A stretch of 64,000 nucleotides of DNA from Cryptosporangium arvum DSM 44712 (GTDB lineage Bacteria; Actinomycetota; Actinomycetes; Mycobacteriales; Cryptosporangiaceae). The notes below the pieces were generated by a model, which saw nothing but the letters and a program-made list of their open reading frames with translations, had not been told where the DNA came from and did not search any database. A program made the translations under genes and the position numbers. The stretch spans positions 4,340,001 to 4,404,000 of the forward strand of contig NZ_KK073874.1 in NCBI RefSeq assembly GCF_000585375.1, given 5' to 3'. Shown one piece after another: positions 1 through 9,271 of the stretch (positions are counted from its first letter, which is position 1; every line of letters starts with the position of its first letter).

Positions 1-432
1 GGAGGCGATCACCGCGCTCGAGAACGCGGCCCACTCCTGGTCGCTCAGGTGCGCGGCCAGCGCCGGGAAGAGCACCGGCTCCTCGTGGTCGAGGTGCTGG
101 TGGACGAGGTCGCGGACATCGGCCGCCGCCGCGGCCAGCTGCGGGCCCGGGACGGCCGCGGCGGCGAGCCGGTCGAGCGCGGCGTCGAGGACGTCGTGCT
201 CGGCGCTGAGATCGGCCAGCGGGGCTCCGGCGGCGGCCAGGCGCGGCCAGAGCACGTCGTCCTCGCTCTCGTGGTGGTGGCGCAGCGCCGCGACGAGGAA
301 GTCGCGCAGCTCGGTGAGCGCGGCCGGCGCGCTGGTGTCCCGCGTCGCGGCCTCCGCCAGCAGGGAGGTCGCGGCGCGGTGCATCGTGTGCAGTAACCGG
401 GTCTCGGCGATCGCCACCGGCTCCGGGGTCAT
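1..432 (-). CDS. Hemerythrin-like HHE-domain protein, C-terminus cut by window edge
   Basis: The frame opens at ATG 432-430 and is still open at base 1, giving 144 residues with no stop, so the gene is partial. It is a helical protein carrying the histidine/acid pattern of the hemerythrin HHE family: H15 and H18, an HHHESEDD segment near residues 52-59, an EHDVLDAAL helix near residue 80, and HQHLDHEEPVLFP near residues 112-124. Such domains bind a di-iron centre and O2 or NO, or act in redox sensing. It is transcribed away from the TetR gene at 494 and shares with it a 61-bp intergenic region holding a perfect palindrome, so control by that TetR is likely. The exact role is unknown. Confidence 0.8.
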   Translation of the reverse strand, partial: MTPEPVAIAETRLLHTMHRAATSLLAEAATRDTSAPAALTELRDFLVAALRHHHESEDDVLWPRLAAAGAPLADLSAEHDVLDAALDRLAAAAVPGPQLAAAAADVRDLVHQHLDHEEPVLFPALAAHLSDQEWAAFSSAVIAS

Positions 433-451
433 AGTGGTCTCCCGTGTGTTC

Positions 452-475
452 GTTAATATCCAGCTGGATATTAAC
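452..475. promoter_or_regulatory. Perfect 24-bp palindrome, probable TetR operator
   Basis: GTTAATATCCAG is followed without spacer by its exact reverse complement. The site lies midway between the divergent hemerythrin gene (start 432) and TetR gene (start 494). Its AT-rich arms stand out against the surrounding GC-rich sequence. Position and perfect dyad symmetry fit an operator for autoregulation and for control of the hemerythrin gene; binding itself is inferred. Confidence 0.75.
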
Positions 476-493
476 TCTACTCCAGGAGCGACG

Positions 494-1075
494 ATGAGCG
501 AGGTGCGGCGCCGGAACCGCCGTGATCCCGAGGGCCACCGGGCCGCGATCCTCGCGGCCGCGCGGGAGGCCTTCGGTGAGCGCGGTTACGCCGGGACGAC
601 GCTGCGCGAGATCGCGCGCCGCGCCGGGGTCACCCACGGGCTGATCACGCAGCAGTTCACGTCCAAGGAACAACTGTTCCTGGCGGCCGTCCCGGGCAAC
701 AGCGACCTGGCGGCCGTGGCCGCCGGCGACCCCGCCACGCTGCCGGAACGGATCGCGAGCGCGTTCGTGCGCCGGATGGAGGCGGGTGCGAGCGGCGACC
801 CGCTGATCATCCTGCTCCGCAGCACGGCCTCGGACGAGCGGACCGCCACCACCCTGCTCGCCGCGATGCAGCAGCACAGCATCGACGTCTACCGCGACGT
901 GCTCGGGCCGGACCTGGCCGACGACCTCGACACCCGGGTGACGCTGGTCGGGGCGCAGCTGATCGGCGTCGCGTTCATCCGGTACATCGCCAGGGCCGAG
1001 CCGCTGGCATCGATGCCGCCGGAGGAGCTCACCGGCCACGTCGCCCGGATCCTCCGCCACATTCTCGTCGACTAG
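494..1075 (+). CDS. TetR-family transcriptional regulator
   Basis: This 193-residue protein has the TetR layout: an N-terminal helix (AAILAAAREAFGERGY, about residues 17-32), a helix-turn-helix at about 38-57 (TLREIARRAGVTHGLITQQF), the conserved SKEQLF turn, then a helical ligand-binding domain. The frame is open further upstream to 314, but the ATG at 494 begins the family's usual N-terminus and leaves the 24-bp palindrome at 452-475 outside the gene. It is divergent from the hemerythrin gene and 59 bp ahead of the co-directional enolase-superfamily gene, so either could be a target. The ligand cannot be told from sequence. Confidence 0.88.
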   Translation: MSEVRRRNRRDPEGHRAAILAAAREAFGERGYAGTTLREIARRAGVTHGLITQQFTSKEQLFLAAVPGNSDLAAVAAGDPATLPERIASAFVRRMEAGASGDPLIILLRSTASDERTATTLLAAMQQHSIDVYRDVLGPDLADDLDTRVTLVGAQLIGVAFIRYIARAEPLASMPPEELTGHVARILRHILVD

Positions 1076-1134
1076 TGTCAGGATCCGAGATGGCGTCTTG
1101 ACTTACGCGATGACACGGGTCGAGTATCGCGCTC

Positions 1135-2301
1135 ATGAAGATCACGTCGGTCTCGCCGCTCCCGGTGACCGTGGAGCTGGGGCGCGAGCCCATGTCCTTC
1201 TGCTTCCTGCGGATCGAGACCGACGAGGGACTCGTCGGCTACGGCGAGGCCTGCGACAGCTTCGGCGCCAGCTACGCCGGGGTGATCGGCGAGATCGTCT
1301 CCCAGGTGCTCGCGCCGCTGCTGATCGGTCGCGACCTCGTCGCGGCCGAGCCGCTGGCCGAGCACCTGCGCCTGTCCACCCGCCGCCGGCTCGGCGACAA
1401 GGGTGTCGCGGCCCAGGCCCGCAGCGCCGTCGAGATCGCCCTGCAGGACCTCGTCGCGCAGGCCGTGGGCCGGTCGGTGAGCGCGCACCTCGGCCAGGTC
1501 CGGGACCGCGTCCGGATCTACGCCTCGTCGACGTTCCTGGACGAGGGTCCGGCCGGGTTCCACGCCGACCTGCTCGCGCCGCTGCTCGAGCGCGGGGTGC
1601 GGCTGGCGAAGGTGCGGATCGGCCCGGAGTGGCAGCAGGACCTGCGCACGCTGACCGAGCTGCGCGGCCTGCTCCCCGACGACGTGGAGCTGATGATCGA
1701 CGGCAGCGACACGTTCACCCTCGCGACCTCGATGCCGATCGCCGCGCGGCTGGGTGAGCTCGGCGTGCGCTGGTTCGAGGAGCCGATCCCGCAGGCCAAC
1801 CGGGCGGCGATCGCCGCGCTGTCGGCGCGGTCGGCGGTGCCGATCGCCTACGGCGAGCACCTCTACGGGCGGGAGGACTTCCTCGACGCGCTCACCCACG
1901 ACGGCATCTCGGTCGTGCAGCCGGACGCCGCGACCGCCGGCGGCATCGGTGAGTCGCGGGCCATCGCCGGGCTGGCGACCTACTACGGGGCGCGGGTCGT
2001 GCCGCACGTCTGCGCGGGCCCGATCGCGCTCGCCGCGAACGTGGCGCTGGCCGCGACGGTCCCGACGATCAACCTGATCGAGTACCCGCTCTTCCTGGCG
2101 CCCGCGTGGGAAGCGCTCGGAGCGGGCGACCAGTTCGGGATCCGGGCGATCGAGGACGGCGCGCTGCCGGTTCCGTCCGGGCCCGGGCTCGGCGTCCGGC
2201 TGGCCGACGACGTCGCCACCCGGCACCCGTACCGGCTCCCGGGCGCGCGGATCGCCGGCACCGTCGGCGGTGTGCTCGACCGCTTCGTCGGCGACCGCTA
2301 G
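1135..2301 (+). CDS. Mandelate racemase/muconate lactonizing-type enolase-superfamily enzyme
   Basis: This 388-residue protein has the enolase-superfamily fold: a capping domain (about 1-120) then a TIM barrel. Likely metal ligands are D189 (MIDGSD), E215 (WFEEP) and E241 (YGEHLYG). D264 (QPDAATAGG) and H291 (VVPHVCAG) give the Asp-His dyad of the mandelate racemase subgroup. On the opposite face the usual KxK is K159-x-R161, so one catalytic lysine is replaced by arginine; with an intact dyad this favours a sugar-acid dehydratase over a racemase, as inference. It lies 59 bp downstream of the TetR gene on the same strand. The ATG at 1135 begins the typical N-terminus (MKITSVSPLPV). The substrate is not predictable. 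Confidence 0.85.
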   Translation: MKITSVSPLPVTVELGREPMSFCFLRIETDEGLVGYGEACDSFGASYAGVIGEIVSQVLAPLLIGRDLVAAEPLAEHLRLSTRRRLGDKGVAAQARSAVEIALQDLVAQAVGRSVSAHLGQVRDRVRIYASSTFLDEGPAGFHADLLAPLLERGVRLAKVRIGPEWQQDLRTLTELRGLLPDDVELMIDGSDTFTLATSMPIAARLGELGVRWFEEPIPQANRAAIAALSARSAVPIAYGEHLYGREDFLDALTHDGISVVQPDAATAGGIGESRAIAGLATYYGARVVPHVCAGPIALAANVALAATVPTINLIEYPLFLAPAWEALGAGDQFGIRAIEDGALPVPSGPGLGVRLADDVATRHPYRLPGARIAGTVGGVLDRFVGDR

Positions 2302-2828
2302 CCGGCGGGGGAGGCCGCCGCGTCGCCGTCCTGGTAGGCCGGGGCCCGGCGGGGAGCCGGCCGCGGTGCGCTCTCGAGCAGCGGCAACGCCCGCGGCGCC
2401 ACGACCACGGACAGGATGACGACGCTCGTCGAGCGGCTGACGCGCGCCGACTGGTTGATCGTCAGCAGGTGCCGCTGCAGGTCCTCGTGGGAGGACGCGA
2501 CGAGGCGGCAGATCACGTCGGCCGACCCGGTCGTGGCGTAGGCCTCGACGACGGCCGGGTGGGCGGTCAGCTCGGCGGTCACCTCGTCCAGCGCGCCCTG
2601 CGCGATCTCGAGCGTGACGAACGCCTGCACGACGTACCCAGCGACGGCCAGATCGACGTCCGGACCGTGGCCGGTGAGGACACCGGCGCGTTCCAGCCGG
2701 TCCAGGCGGGCCTGGACCGTTCCCCGCGCGACCCGGAGCGTGCGCGAGAGCTCGAGAACCCCGACGCGGGTGTGATCGCGCAACGCGGAAAGCAGGTCGA
2801 CGTCGAGCGCGTCGAGATCGATGGCCAT
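2298..2828 (-). CDS. Lrp/AsnC-family regulator, divergent from HPPD
   Basis: This 176-residue protein has an N-terminal winged helix-turn-helix (DVDLLSALRDHTRVGVLELSR... about residues 8-55) and a C-terminal RAM/AsnC ligand domain with the STSVVILSVV strand, then a disordered Pro/Ala-rich tail of about 25 residues. The start is the ATG at 2828; the frame extends further upstream but would run through the promoter region and the HPPD gene. It is divergent from HPPD. That pairing suggests a regulator sensing an aromatic amino acid or keto acid. The stop overlaps the end of the enolase-superfamily gene by 4 bases, tail to tail. Confidence 0.88.
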   Translation of the reverse strand: MAIDLDALDVDLLSALRDHTRVGVLELSRTLRVARGTVQARLDRLERAGVLTGHGPDVDLAVAGYVVQAFVTLEIAQGALDEVTAELTAHPAVVEAYATTGSADVICRLVASSHEDLQRHLLTINQSARVSRSTSVVILSVVVAPRALPLLESAPRPAPRRAPAYQDGDAAASPAG

Positions 2829-2849
2829 GTGAGCAGACTGTATAGCTGA

Positions 2850-4106
<1,257 letters not shown>

Positions 4107-4121
4107 GGTCGCCGGCTGCGG

Positions 4122-4733
4122 TCACTCCGGCGGCCGGTACTCGCTGATCAGCGTGCGGACGTCGTCCACCGGCTGGTCGACCGCGGCCCACTTGGCGCGG
4201 ATGCGGGTCAGGTACGAGCGGACGGTCGGGATCGTCACGCCCATGCGGCGGGCGGTCGCGGCCAGCGTGCTGCCGGTGCCGTAGAGGTAGAGCGCGCGTT
4301 CCTCCTGCGGGGACAGCTCGGGCGGGTCGTCGTTGATGAGGCTCATCAGCTCGGCGGTCAGCGCGGGCTGCCCGTGGTGGACGCTGCGGATGGCGTCGGC
4401 GAGCTTGCCGGCGTCGTCGTCCTTCACCAGGTAGCCGCCGGCGCCGGCGCGCACGGTCGCCCGGACGTCACGGCGTTCGCCGTGCACCGAGATGACCAGC
4501 ACGCGGACGCCGGCGCGGCGCAGCCGGGCCACGTTCGCGGCGGCGTCGGTGCCGTCCTCGAGCCGCAGGTCGAGCAGGACGACGTCGGCCGGGGGCGCCG
4601 CGGCGAGGTGCGCGTTGACGGTGGTCGCGGCGTGCTCGACCCGGATGTCGCCGGCCTCGGCCAGCAGGGCGCGCAGGCCGGCCGGCACCAGCTTGTCGTT
4701 GTCGATGATCGCGACCCGGATCACGCCGGCCAC
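4122..4733 (-). CDS. NarL/LuxR-type two-component response regulator
   Basis: This 203-residue protein has a receiver domain (about 1-120) with acidic residues D11 and D13, phospho-acceptor D55 in VVLLDLRLEDG and the conserved K104 (YLVKDDD). A LuxR-type helix-turn-helix follows at about 140-190 (LSPQEERALYLY...IPTVRSYLTRIRAKW). It should be phosphorylated by the sensor kinase encoded just upstream; the two genes overlap by 13 bases, so they are translated together. Its end lies 15 bp from the HPPD stop, tail to tail. Targets are unknown. Confidence 0.92.
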   Translation of the reverse strand: MAGVIRVAIIDNDKLVPAGLRALLAEAGDIRVEHAATTVNAHLAAAPPADVVLLDLRLEDGTDAAANVARLRRAGVRVLVISVHGERRDVRATVRAGAGGYLVKDDDAGKLADAIRSVHHGQPALTAELMSLINDDPPELSPQEERALYLYGTGSTLAATARRMGVTIPTVRSYLTRIRAKWAAVDQPVDDVRTLISEYRPPE

Positions 4734-5917
4734 CGCAGGTCGACCCGGGTGCCCTCGCCGGGGTGACTGTCCACGCTGGCCGCGCCGCCGACCTCCACCA
4801 TCCGCGCGGTGATCGACTGCTGGATGCCGTACCCGAGCGCGGTCGTCTCCGGGTCGAAGCCGGTGCCCTGGTCGACGACGGCCACCGTCACCGCGGCGGA
4901 CGGACGGTCGGCCAGCGCGGTCAGCCGCACCCGGCTGCTCCCGGCGTGCCGGGCGACGTTCGCCAGGGCCTCACCGGTCGCATGGCGGAACGCGTGCAGC
5001 ACGTCGGACGGCAGCGTGTCGGGCAGGTTCGCGAAGTGGTACTCGACCCGCAGGCCCTGGGCCGCGCTGTCGTTGCCGGCCTCGATGAGCGCGAGCGAGA
5101 GTTCGGTGAGGGTGCCGTCGGCGTCGTCGGGCGTCACCCCGCGCAGCACGTTGGCGCTGATCGCGGCCTGCCGCCGGACCCGCTCGTCGGGGTGGCCCGC
5201 GGGGCCCTGCCCGGCGATCGCGGTCAGCAGGCGCAGCGGACCGTCGTGCAGCGCGCGGTGACGGCGCAGCTGCTCCTGGAAGTGGCGGATGCGTTCCTCG
5301 TTCTGGCTGCGCCGGGCGGCCAGCCGTTCGCGGGCGGTGATCACCTGCTCGGTGGCCGTGTCGACGGCGTCCGCGACCGCGCGCAGCCGCCGGATGAACA
5401 GGCAGCAGCAGGCGGCGGTGACGACCTGCCAGCCGATGATGTTGGCCGTGGACGCCAGGTCGGGGTAGTCGTGCGGGGTGGGCAGCGCGTAGCCGGCCGC
5501 CAGTGCGGTGCACCCGCCGACCGTGGCCGGCCAGGACGCGCTGGCGAGGGCGACGGCCACGCCGGAGGAGACGGCGACCGGTTCGAAGTCGGGCACCGCC
5601 ACGGTGGCGAACGCCTCGGCGGTCAGCGTCCAGGGCAGCACCGCCGCGGCGGCCGAGGTCACCGCGACGTCTCCGGCCAGCACCGCGCGGGGGATCGGCT
5701 CGCACCGGGCGACGGCGGGCAGGAACACCACGTTCCACCCCGCGACGACGAGGTAGACCGCGGTGGCCAGCGGCCGGTTCACGAACCCGTCCGCCTGCGC
5801 CAGCGACGCGATGCTCAGCGCCACCATCACGAGCGTGCCGAGCCGGGCGAGCAGGATCACGCCGGTGGTGATCGCCCTGATCCGCCGGTGCAGATCGACC
5901 GCCAGCGCGCTGTCCAC
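4721..5917 (-). CDS. NarL-type membrane sensor histidine kinase
   Basis: This 398-residue protein has about five hydrophobic segments in the first 190 residues, a short linker helix, then a dimerisation helix with the phospho-acceptor H224 in RALHDGPLRLL. The ATPase domain has its N box at about N320 (GEALANVARHAG), a DQGTGFD loop and GYGIQQSI. I choose GTG 5917. An ATG at 5971 would place the first codons inside the perfect inverted repeat at 5948-5975 and add residues that look non-coding. There is no obvious extracytoplasmic sensor domain, so the membrane part may sense directly. It overlaps its response regulator by 13 bases. Confidence 0.88.
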   Translation of the reverse strand: MDSALAVDLHRRIRAITTGVILLARLGTLVMVALSIASLAQADGFVNRPLATAVYLVVAGWNVVFLPAVARCEPIPRAVLAGDVAVTSAAAAVLPWTLTAEAFATVAVPDFEPVAVSSGVAVALASASWPATVGGCTALAAGYALPTPHDYPDLASTANIIGWQVVTAACCCLFIRRLRAVADAVDTATEQVITARERLAARRSQNEERIRHFQEQLRRHRALHDGPLRLLTAIAGQGPAGHPDERVRRQAAISANVLRGVTPDDADGTLTELSLALIEAGNDSAAQGLRVEYHFANLPDTLPSDVLHAFRHATGEALANVARHAGSSRVRLTALADRPSAAVTVAVVDQGTGFDPETTALGYGIQQSITARMVEVGGAASVDSHPGEGTRVDLRWPA

Positions 5918-5947
5918 GCCCGCAGTCTGGCACGGCCCCGGAGGCCG

Positions 5948-5975
5948 GTCCATGCCGCACCGATGCGGCATGGAC
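5948..5975. promoter_or_regulatory. Perfect inverted repeat upstream of the sensor kinase
   Basis: GTCCATGCCGCA and its exact reverse complement are separated by 4 bases (CCGA). The repeat ends 31 bp upstream of the proposed GTG start of the kinase. It could be an operator or a 12-bp hairpin in the leader RNA. An alternative start codon of the kinase falls inside it, so it might also affect start choice. Confidence 0.55.
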
Positions 5976-6042
5976 GTGCTCCGATCTCGACTCCCACACT
6001 CGCGGTGAACACCGTCTGCCGACGTCGAGGAGGCGTTTCACC

Positions 6043-6162
6043 GTGCACGACGCCACTGTTCGGAACCGTCCCGAGTCCACCCGGCCGCGCCGAGCGACGC
6101 TGTCGTCGGTGCTGATCCCGTTCGTCGGCGACTCCACCGATCACGGCCTCCGATCGTGCTGA
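6043..6162 (+). CDS. Possible 39-residue peptide divergent from the sensor kinase
   Basis: GTG 6043 opens a 39-codon frame ending TGC TGA at 6162. It is preceded by GAGGAGG at 6027-6033, a strong ribosome site at 9-base spacing, in a region otherwise without clear genes. The product starts with a basic, Arg/Pro-rich half and continues with a more hydrophobic segment (LSSVLIPFVGD) and a single C-terminal cysteine. It has no hydrophobic signal sequence. I do not recognise it. A signalling or post-translationally modified peptide linked to the adjacent two-component system is possible, but chance coding in GC-rich DNA is a serious alternative. Confidence 0.35.
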   Translation: MHDATVRNRPESTRPRRATLSSVLIPFVGDSTDHGLRSC

Positions 6163-6472
6163 GCCCGCTCGCCGACGAGGTGCGCTCGCGGTGCGACCGA
6201 TGACCCCGCACGGGTACTTCGGGTACGTCCTGACGCACGGAGACCGCGGCCTGCTGTTCCGGAGCGACGGAGCCGACCGGGAACCCGCCCGCCCGCGGCC
6301 GGCGCCCCGCCGGCGCCGTCGAAAATAACAAGCCCAGACGGCGGAGCCGGTCGGCCGGGCACGCGCCGACCGCGCCGACGTGGACCAGCGCCGATCCCGC
6401 TGTTCCGCGCCGAAACAAACCAGCGCCGAAGCGATCCGAACGGAGCGGTGCGGAACGGAACGGAGGAGCGGA
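6163..6472. other. Stretch without a convincing gene
   Basis: No frame here has convincing protein features. A short frame at 6200-6328 begins MTPHGYFGYVLTHGDRG and ends in an arginine run, without a good ribosome site. Local GC-rich dyads (around 6285-6315) are not followed by a T-run. The stretch separates the two-component locus from the sugar operon. Confidence 0.5.
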
Positions 6473-6494
6473 CCCGCTCGGAGATCCGAGCGGG
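6473..6494 (-). terminator. Likely hairpin terminator of the beta-glucosidase operon
   Basis: CCCGCTCGGA and its exact reverse complement TCCGAGCGGG are separated by two bases. The hairpin begins 32 bp beyond the stop codon of the minus-strand GH3 gene. There is no U-tract, as is common for hairpin terminators in GC-rich actinomycetes. Confidence 0.5.
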
Positions 6495-6526
6495 CCGTCG
6501 GTCGTGGTACGAGCGCGGCGCGCTCG

Positions 6527-8773
6527 TCAGTTCAGGCGGGTGACCGCGGCTTCGACGTCGGCTTCGGTGATCGGGAAGCCCGGGAAGCGGGAGAGCCGCT
6601 GCAGCGGGATCGCGCGCAGCATCTGGCCGTTGCGCTCGTCGAAGAGGAGCGCGCCGAACCCGTGGTCGCCGAGGGCCCCACGGAGCCACTCGCCGCCCGA
6701 CGGGTGCGCCAGCCAGGCGTCCACGGTGGACTCGGTCGTCACCGGCGGGGTGATCGCGTCGCCCTTGAGCTCGACCGTGGCCTCGCCCCGGATGTCCCGG
6801 GACGACGCGCCGACGCGGACGCCGAACACCCCGCCCTCGACGACCCAGTCGCCCGCGGCGACGTGCCAGAAGGCGAACGCGCGCCGGTCCAGCGTGAGGC
6901 TCACCGGTGCGCTCAGCCCCGGCTCGAGCGTCACCGTCGCGAACGCGCGCAGCTCCTGGTCGGGCCGGTAGACGGTGGCCTCCGGGTCGGTCACGTAGAC
7001 CTGCACGGTCTCCCGGCCGGCGTGGCCGCCGGTGTTGGTGACCGTGAGCCGCACCTCGACCGTGTCGCCCTCGGCGGTGACCGACAGGTCGTCGTAGGCG
7101 AACGTGGTGTAGCTCAGGCCGTGGCCGAACGGGTAGGCGACCGGCAGGCGGTGCGCGTCGTACCAGCGGTAGCCGATCAGCAGGCCTTCCCCGTACCGGA
7201 CGTGCCCGTGCTCGCCGGGGAACGCGCCGAGCGCCGGGTTGTCCTCGTAGCGCACCGGGATCGTCTCGGCGAGCCTGCCGGACGGGTTCGCCGCGCCGAG
7301 CAGCAGATCCGCGGTCGCCGAACCGCCGGCCTGGCCCAGCAGCCAGCCCTCCAGCAGCGCCCGCGCGTCGTCCTGCCAGTCCGCGACCGACACCACCGAG
7401 CCGTTCGACAGCACGACGACGACGTTCGGGTTGGCGCCGGCGACCGCGCGCAGCAGCTCGAGCTGGTGCGCGGGCAGGTTCATGTGCGCCCGGTCGTAAC
7501 CCTCCGACTCGTACGAGGGAGGCAGGCCGAGGAACACCACGGCTACCTCGGCCGCTGCGGCGGCGCGCACCGCCTCGGCGATCAGCGCCGGGTCGGCGCT
7601 CTCCGACTCGACGACGAACCCGGCCGCGAACGTCACCTCGCGACGGCCCTCGAGCGCCGCGCGCAGTGCGTCCAGCGCCGAGTCGACGCGGGTCGGGTTG
7701 ACCTGCGAGGAACCGGCGCCCTGGAAGCGGGGCGAGCGGGCGAACTCCCCGATCACCGCGATCGCGCCCCCGGCCGAGGGATCGAGCGGCAGCAGCCCGC
7801 CCTCGTTCTTGAGCAGCACGGCGCTCGCGACCGCGGCCTCGCGGGCCAGCGCGTGGTGGGCGTCGACGTCGAACGAGCCGCCCTCGGCGAGCGCGGGCAA
7901 CGAACGGTCGACGAGCGTCAGCACGCGCGTGACCGCCCGGTCGACGTCCTCTTCGCTCAGCTGGCCGGCCGCGACCGCGTCCAGGATTCGGCGTGTCCCG
8001 CCGCCTCCCGACGAGGGCATCTCCAGGTCCAGGCCGGCCGCCACCGCGGCCTCGCGCGCGTTCACCGCGCCCCAGTCGGAGACGACCAGGCCGTCGAAGC
8101 CCCAGTCGCCGCGCAGGACGTCGGTGAGCAGCCACGGGTCCTCGGAGGCGTAGACGCCGTTGATCCGGTTGTAGGAGCACATCACGGTCCAGGGCTGCGC
8201 CCGGGTGACCACGCGCTCGAACGCGGGCAGGTAGATCTCACGCAGCGTGCGCTCGTCGACGTCGGCCGAGACCGTCATCCGGTCGGTCTCCTGGTTGTTC
8301 GCCGCGAAGTGCTTGAGCGACGTGCCGACGTCGTTCTCCTGGATCCCGTCGACGAGGGCGACCGCGAGCTCACCGGCGAGCAGCGGGTCCTCGGAGAAGT
8401 ACTCGAAGTTGCGCCCGCACAGCGGCGTGCGCTTCATGTTGACGCCCGGGCCGAGGAGCACCGAGACGCCGGACGCGCGGCACTCGGCGGCGAGCGCGGA
8501 GCCGACGCGGTGCAGCAGCCCGGTGTCCCAGGTCGACGCCAGCCCCGCGGCCGGCGGGAAGCAGGTCGCGGGGACGCTGGCGGTCAGCCCGAGGTGGTCG
8601 CTCTCCTGAGCCTGTTTACGCAGGCCGTGGGGACCGTCGGTGACCATGATCGCCGGAACGCCGAGCCGTTCGACCGGCTGGGTGTGCCAGAAGTCCGACC
8701 CGTCGAGGAGGGAGGCCTTCTCCTCCAGCGTCAGCGCGGTGAGCACAGCGGGCACGTCCAGCCGGTTCGTCAT
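6527..8773 (-). CDS. GH3 beta-glucosidase
   Basis: This 748-residue glycoside hydrolase family 3 enzyme has a TIM-barrel domain with the catalytic nucleophile D233 in GLVVSDWGA and the substrate-binding KHFAANNQE (K154-H155). An alpha/beta sandwich domain follows, then a C-terminal fibronectin III-like domain. No signal peptide is seen, so it is cytoplasmic and would hydrolyse imported beta-glucosides from the non-reducing end. It is the last gene of the LacI-controlled operon, 33 bp after the UPF0303 gene. Family assignment is firm; the exact linkage and sugar are not. Confidence 0.93.
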   Translation of the reverse strand: MTNRLDVPAVLTALTLEEKASLLDGSDFWHTQPVERLGVPAIMVTDGPHGLRKQAQESDHLGLTASVPATCFPPAAGLASTWDTGLLHRVGSALAAECRASGVSVLLGPGVNMKRTPLCGRNFEYFSEDPLLAGELAVALVDGIQENDVGTSLKHFAANNQETDRMTVSADVDERTLREIYLPAFERVVTRAQPWTVMCSYNRINGVYASEDPWLLTDVLRGDWGFDGLVVSDWGAVNAREAAVAAGLDLEMPSSGGGGTRRILDAVAAGQLSEEDVDRAVTRVLTLVDRSLPALAEGGSFDVDAHHALAREAAVASAVLLKNEGGLLPLDPSAGGAIAVIGEFARSPRFQGAGSSQVNPTRVDSALDALRAALEGRREVTFAAGFVVESESADPALIAEAVRAAAAAEVAVVFLGLPPSYESEGYDRAHMNLPAHQLELLRAVAGANPNVVVVLSNGSVVSVADWQDDARALLEGWLLGQAGGSATADLLLGAANPSGRLAETIPVRYEDNPALGAFPGEHGHVRYGEGLLIGYRWYDAHRLPVAYPFGHGLSYTTFAYDDLSVTAEGDTVEVRLTVTNTGGHAGRETVQVYVTDPEATVYRPDQELRAFATVTLEPGLSAPVSLTLDRRAFAFWHVAAGDWVVEGGVFGVRVGASSRDIRGEATVELKGDAITPPVTTESTVDAWLAHPSGGEWLRGALGDHGFGALLFDERNGQMLRAIPLQRLSRFPGFPITEADVEAAVTRLN

Positions 8774-8806
8774 CCGTTCACGGTACCTTCGAAAACCGAG
8801 TGCACC

Positions 8807-9271
8807 TTAGGTATTGAGGAACCGCTCCAGCTGGGTGACGACGAACCGGTGGTCCTCGACCTGGGGCAGCCCGGAGACCCCGACCGAGCCGATCGCGCCG
8901 CTCCCGGCCACGATCAGCGGGAATGCGCCGCCGTGGGCGGCGTACTCCCCGGTGTCGAGCCGTGAGTCGACGTCGAAGTCGCCGCCCTCGGCCCGGAACC
9001 GGCAGCCCACGTAGTACGACGAGTGGCCGTACCGCTCGACGACCGCGGCCTTGCGACGCAGCCAGCCGTCGTTGTCGGCCGACGCCCCGGGCAGCGCGGT
9101 GTGGAACAGCAACGCCGCGCCGCGCCGGATCGCGATCGCCACCGGCAGCCGCTCGGCCAGCGCGGCGGCGCGCAGGGCACCGCCGAGCTCCCAGGCGGTC
9201 TGCTCGTCGAAGCGGGGGAAGACCAGCCGGTCCTCCTGCGCCAGCAAGGTCTCGAGCGCCTCGTCGCTCAT
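8807..9271 (-). CDS. UPF0303/GlcG-HbpS-like domain protein
   Basis: This 154-residue protein matches the UPF0303 branch of the GlcG/HbpS-like family: AIAIRRGAALLFHTALPG, then YYVGCRF and the conserved EYAAHGGAFPLIVAGSGAIGSVGVSGLPQVEDH. HbpS-type relatives bind haem or small ligands, but UPF0303 members have no settled function. The ATG at 9271 overlaps the stop of the Gfo/Idh gene in an ATGA junction, so the two are translationally coupled. Its place in a sugar-catabolic operon suggests an accessory role there, as inference only. Confidence 0.8.
   Translation of the reverse strand: MSDEALETLLAQEDRLVFPRFDEQTAWELGGALRAAALAERLPVAIAIRRGAALLFHTALPGASADNDGWLRRKAAVVERYGHSSYYVGCRFRAEGGDFDVDSRLDTGEYAAHGGAFPLIVAGSGAIGSVGVSGLPQVEDHRFVVTQLERFLNT

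Noticed and set aside
6200-6328. Short frame beginning MTPHGYFGY after the 39-codon frame
   Set aside because: It lacks a ribosome site and ends in an arginine run from GC-rich sequence; kept only as a note in the gene-free stretch.
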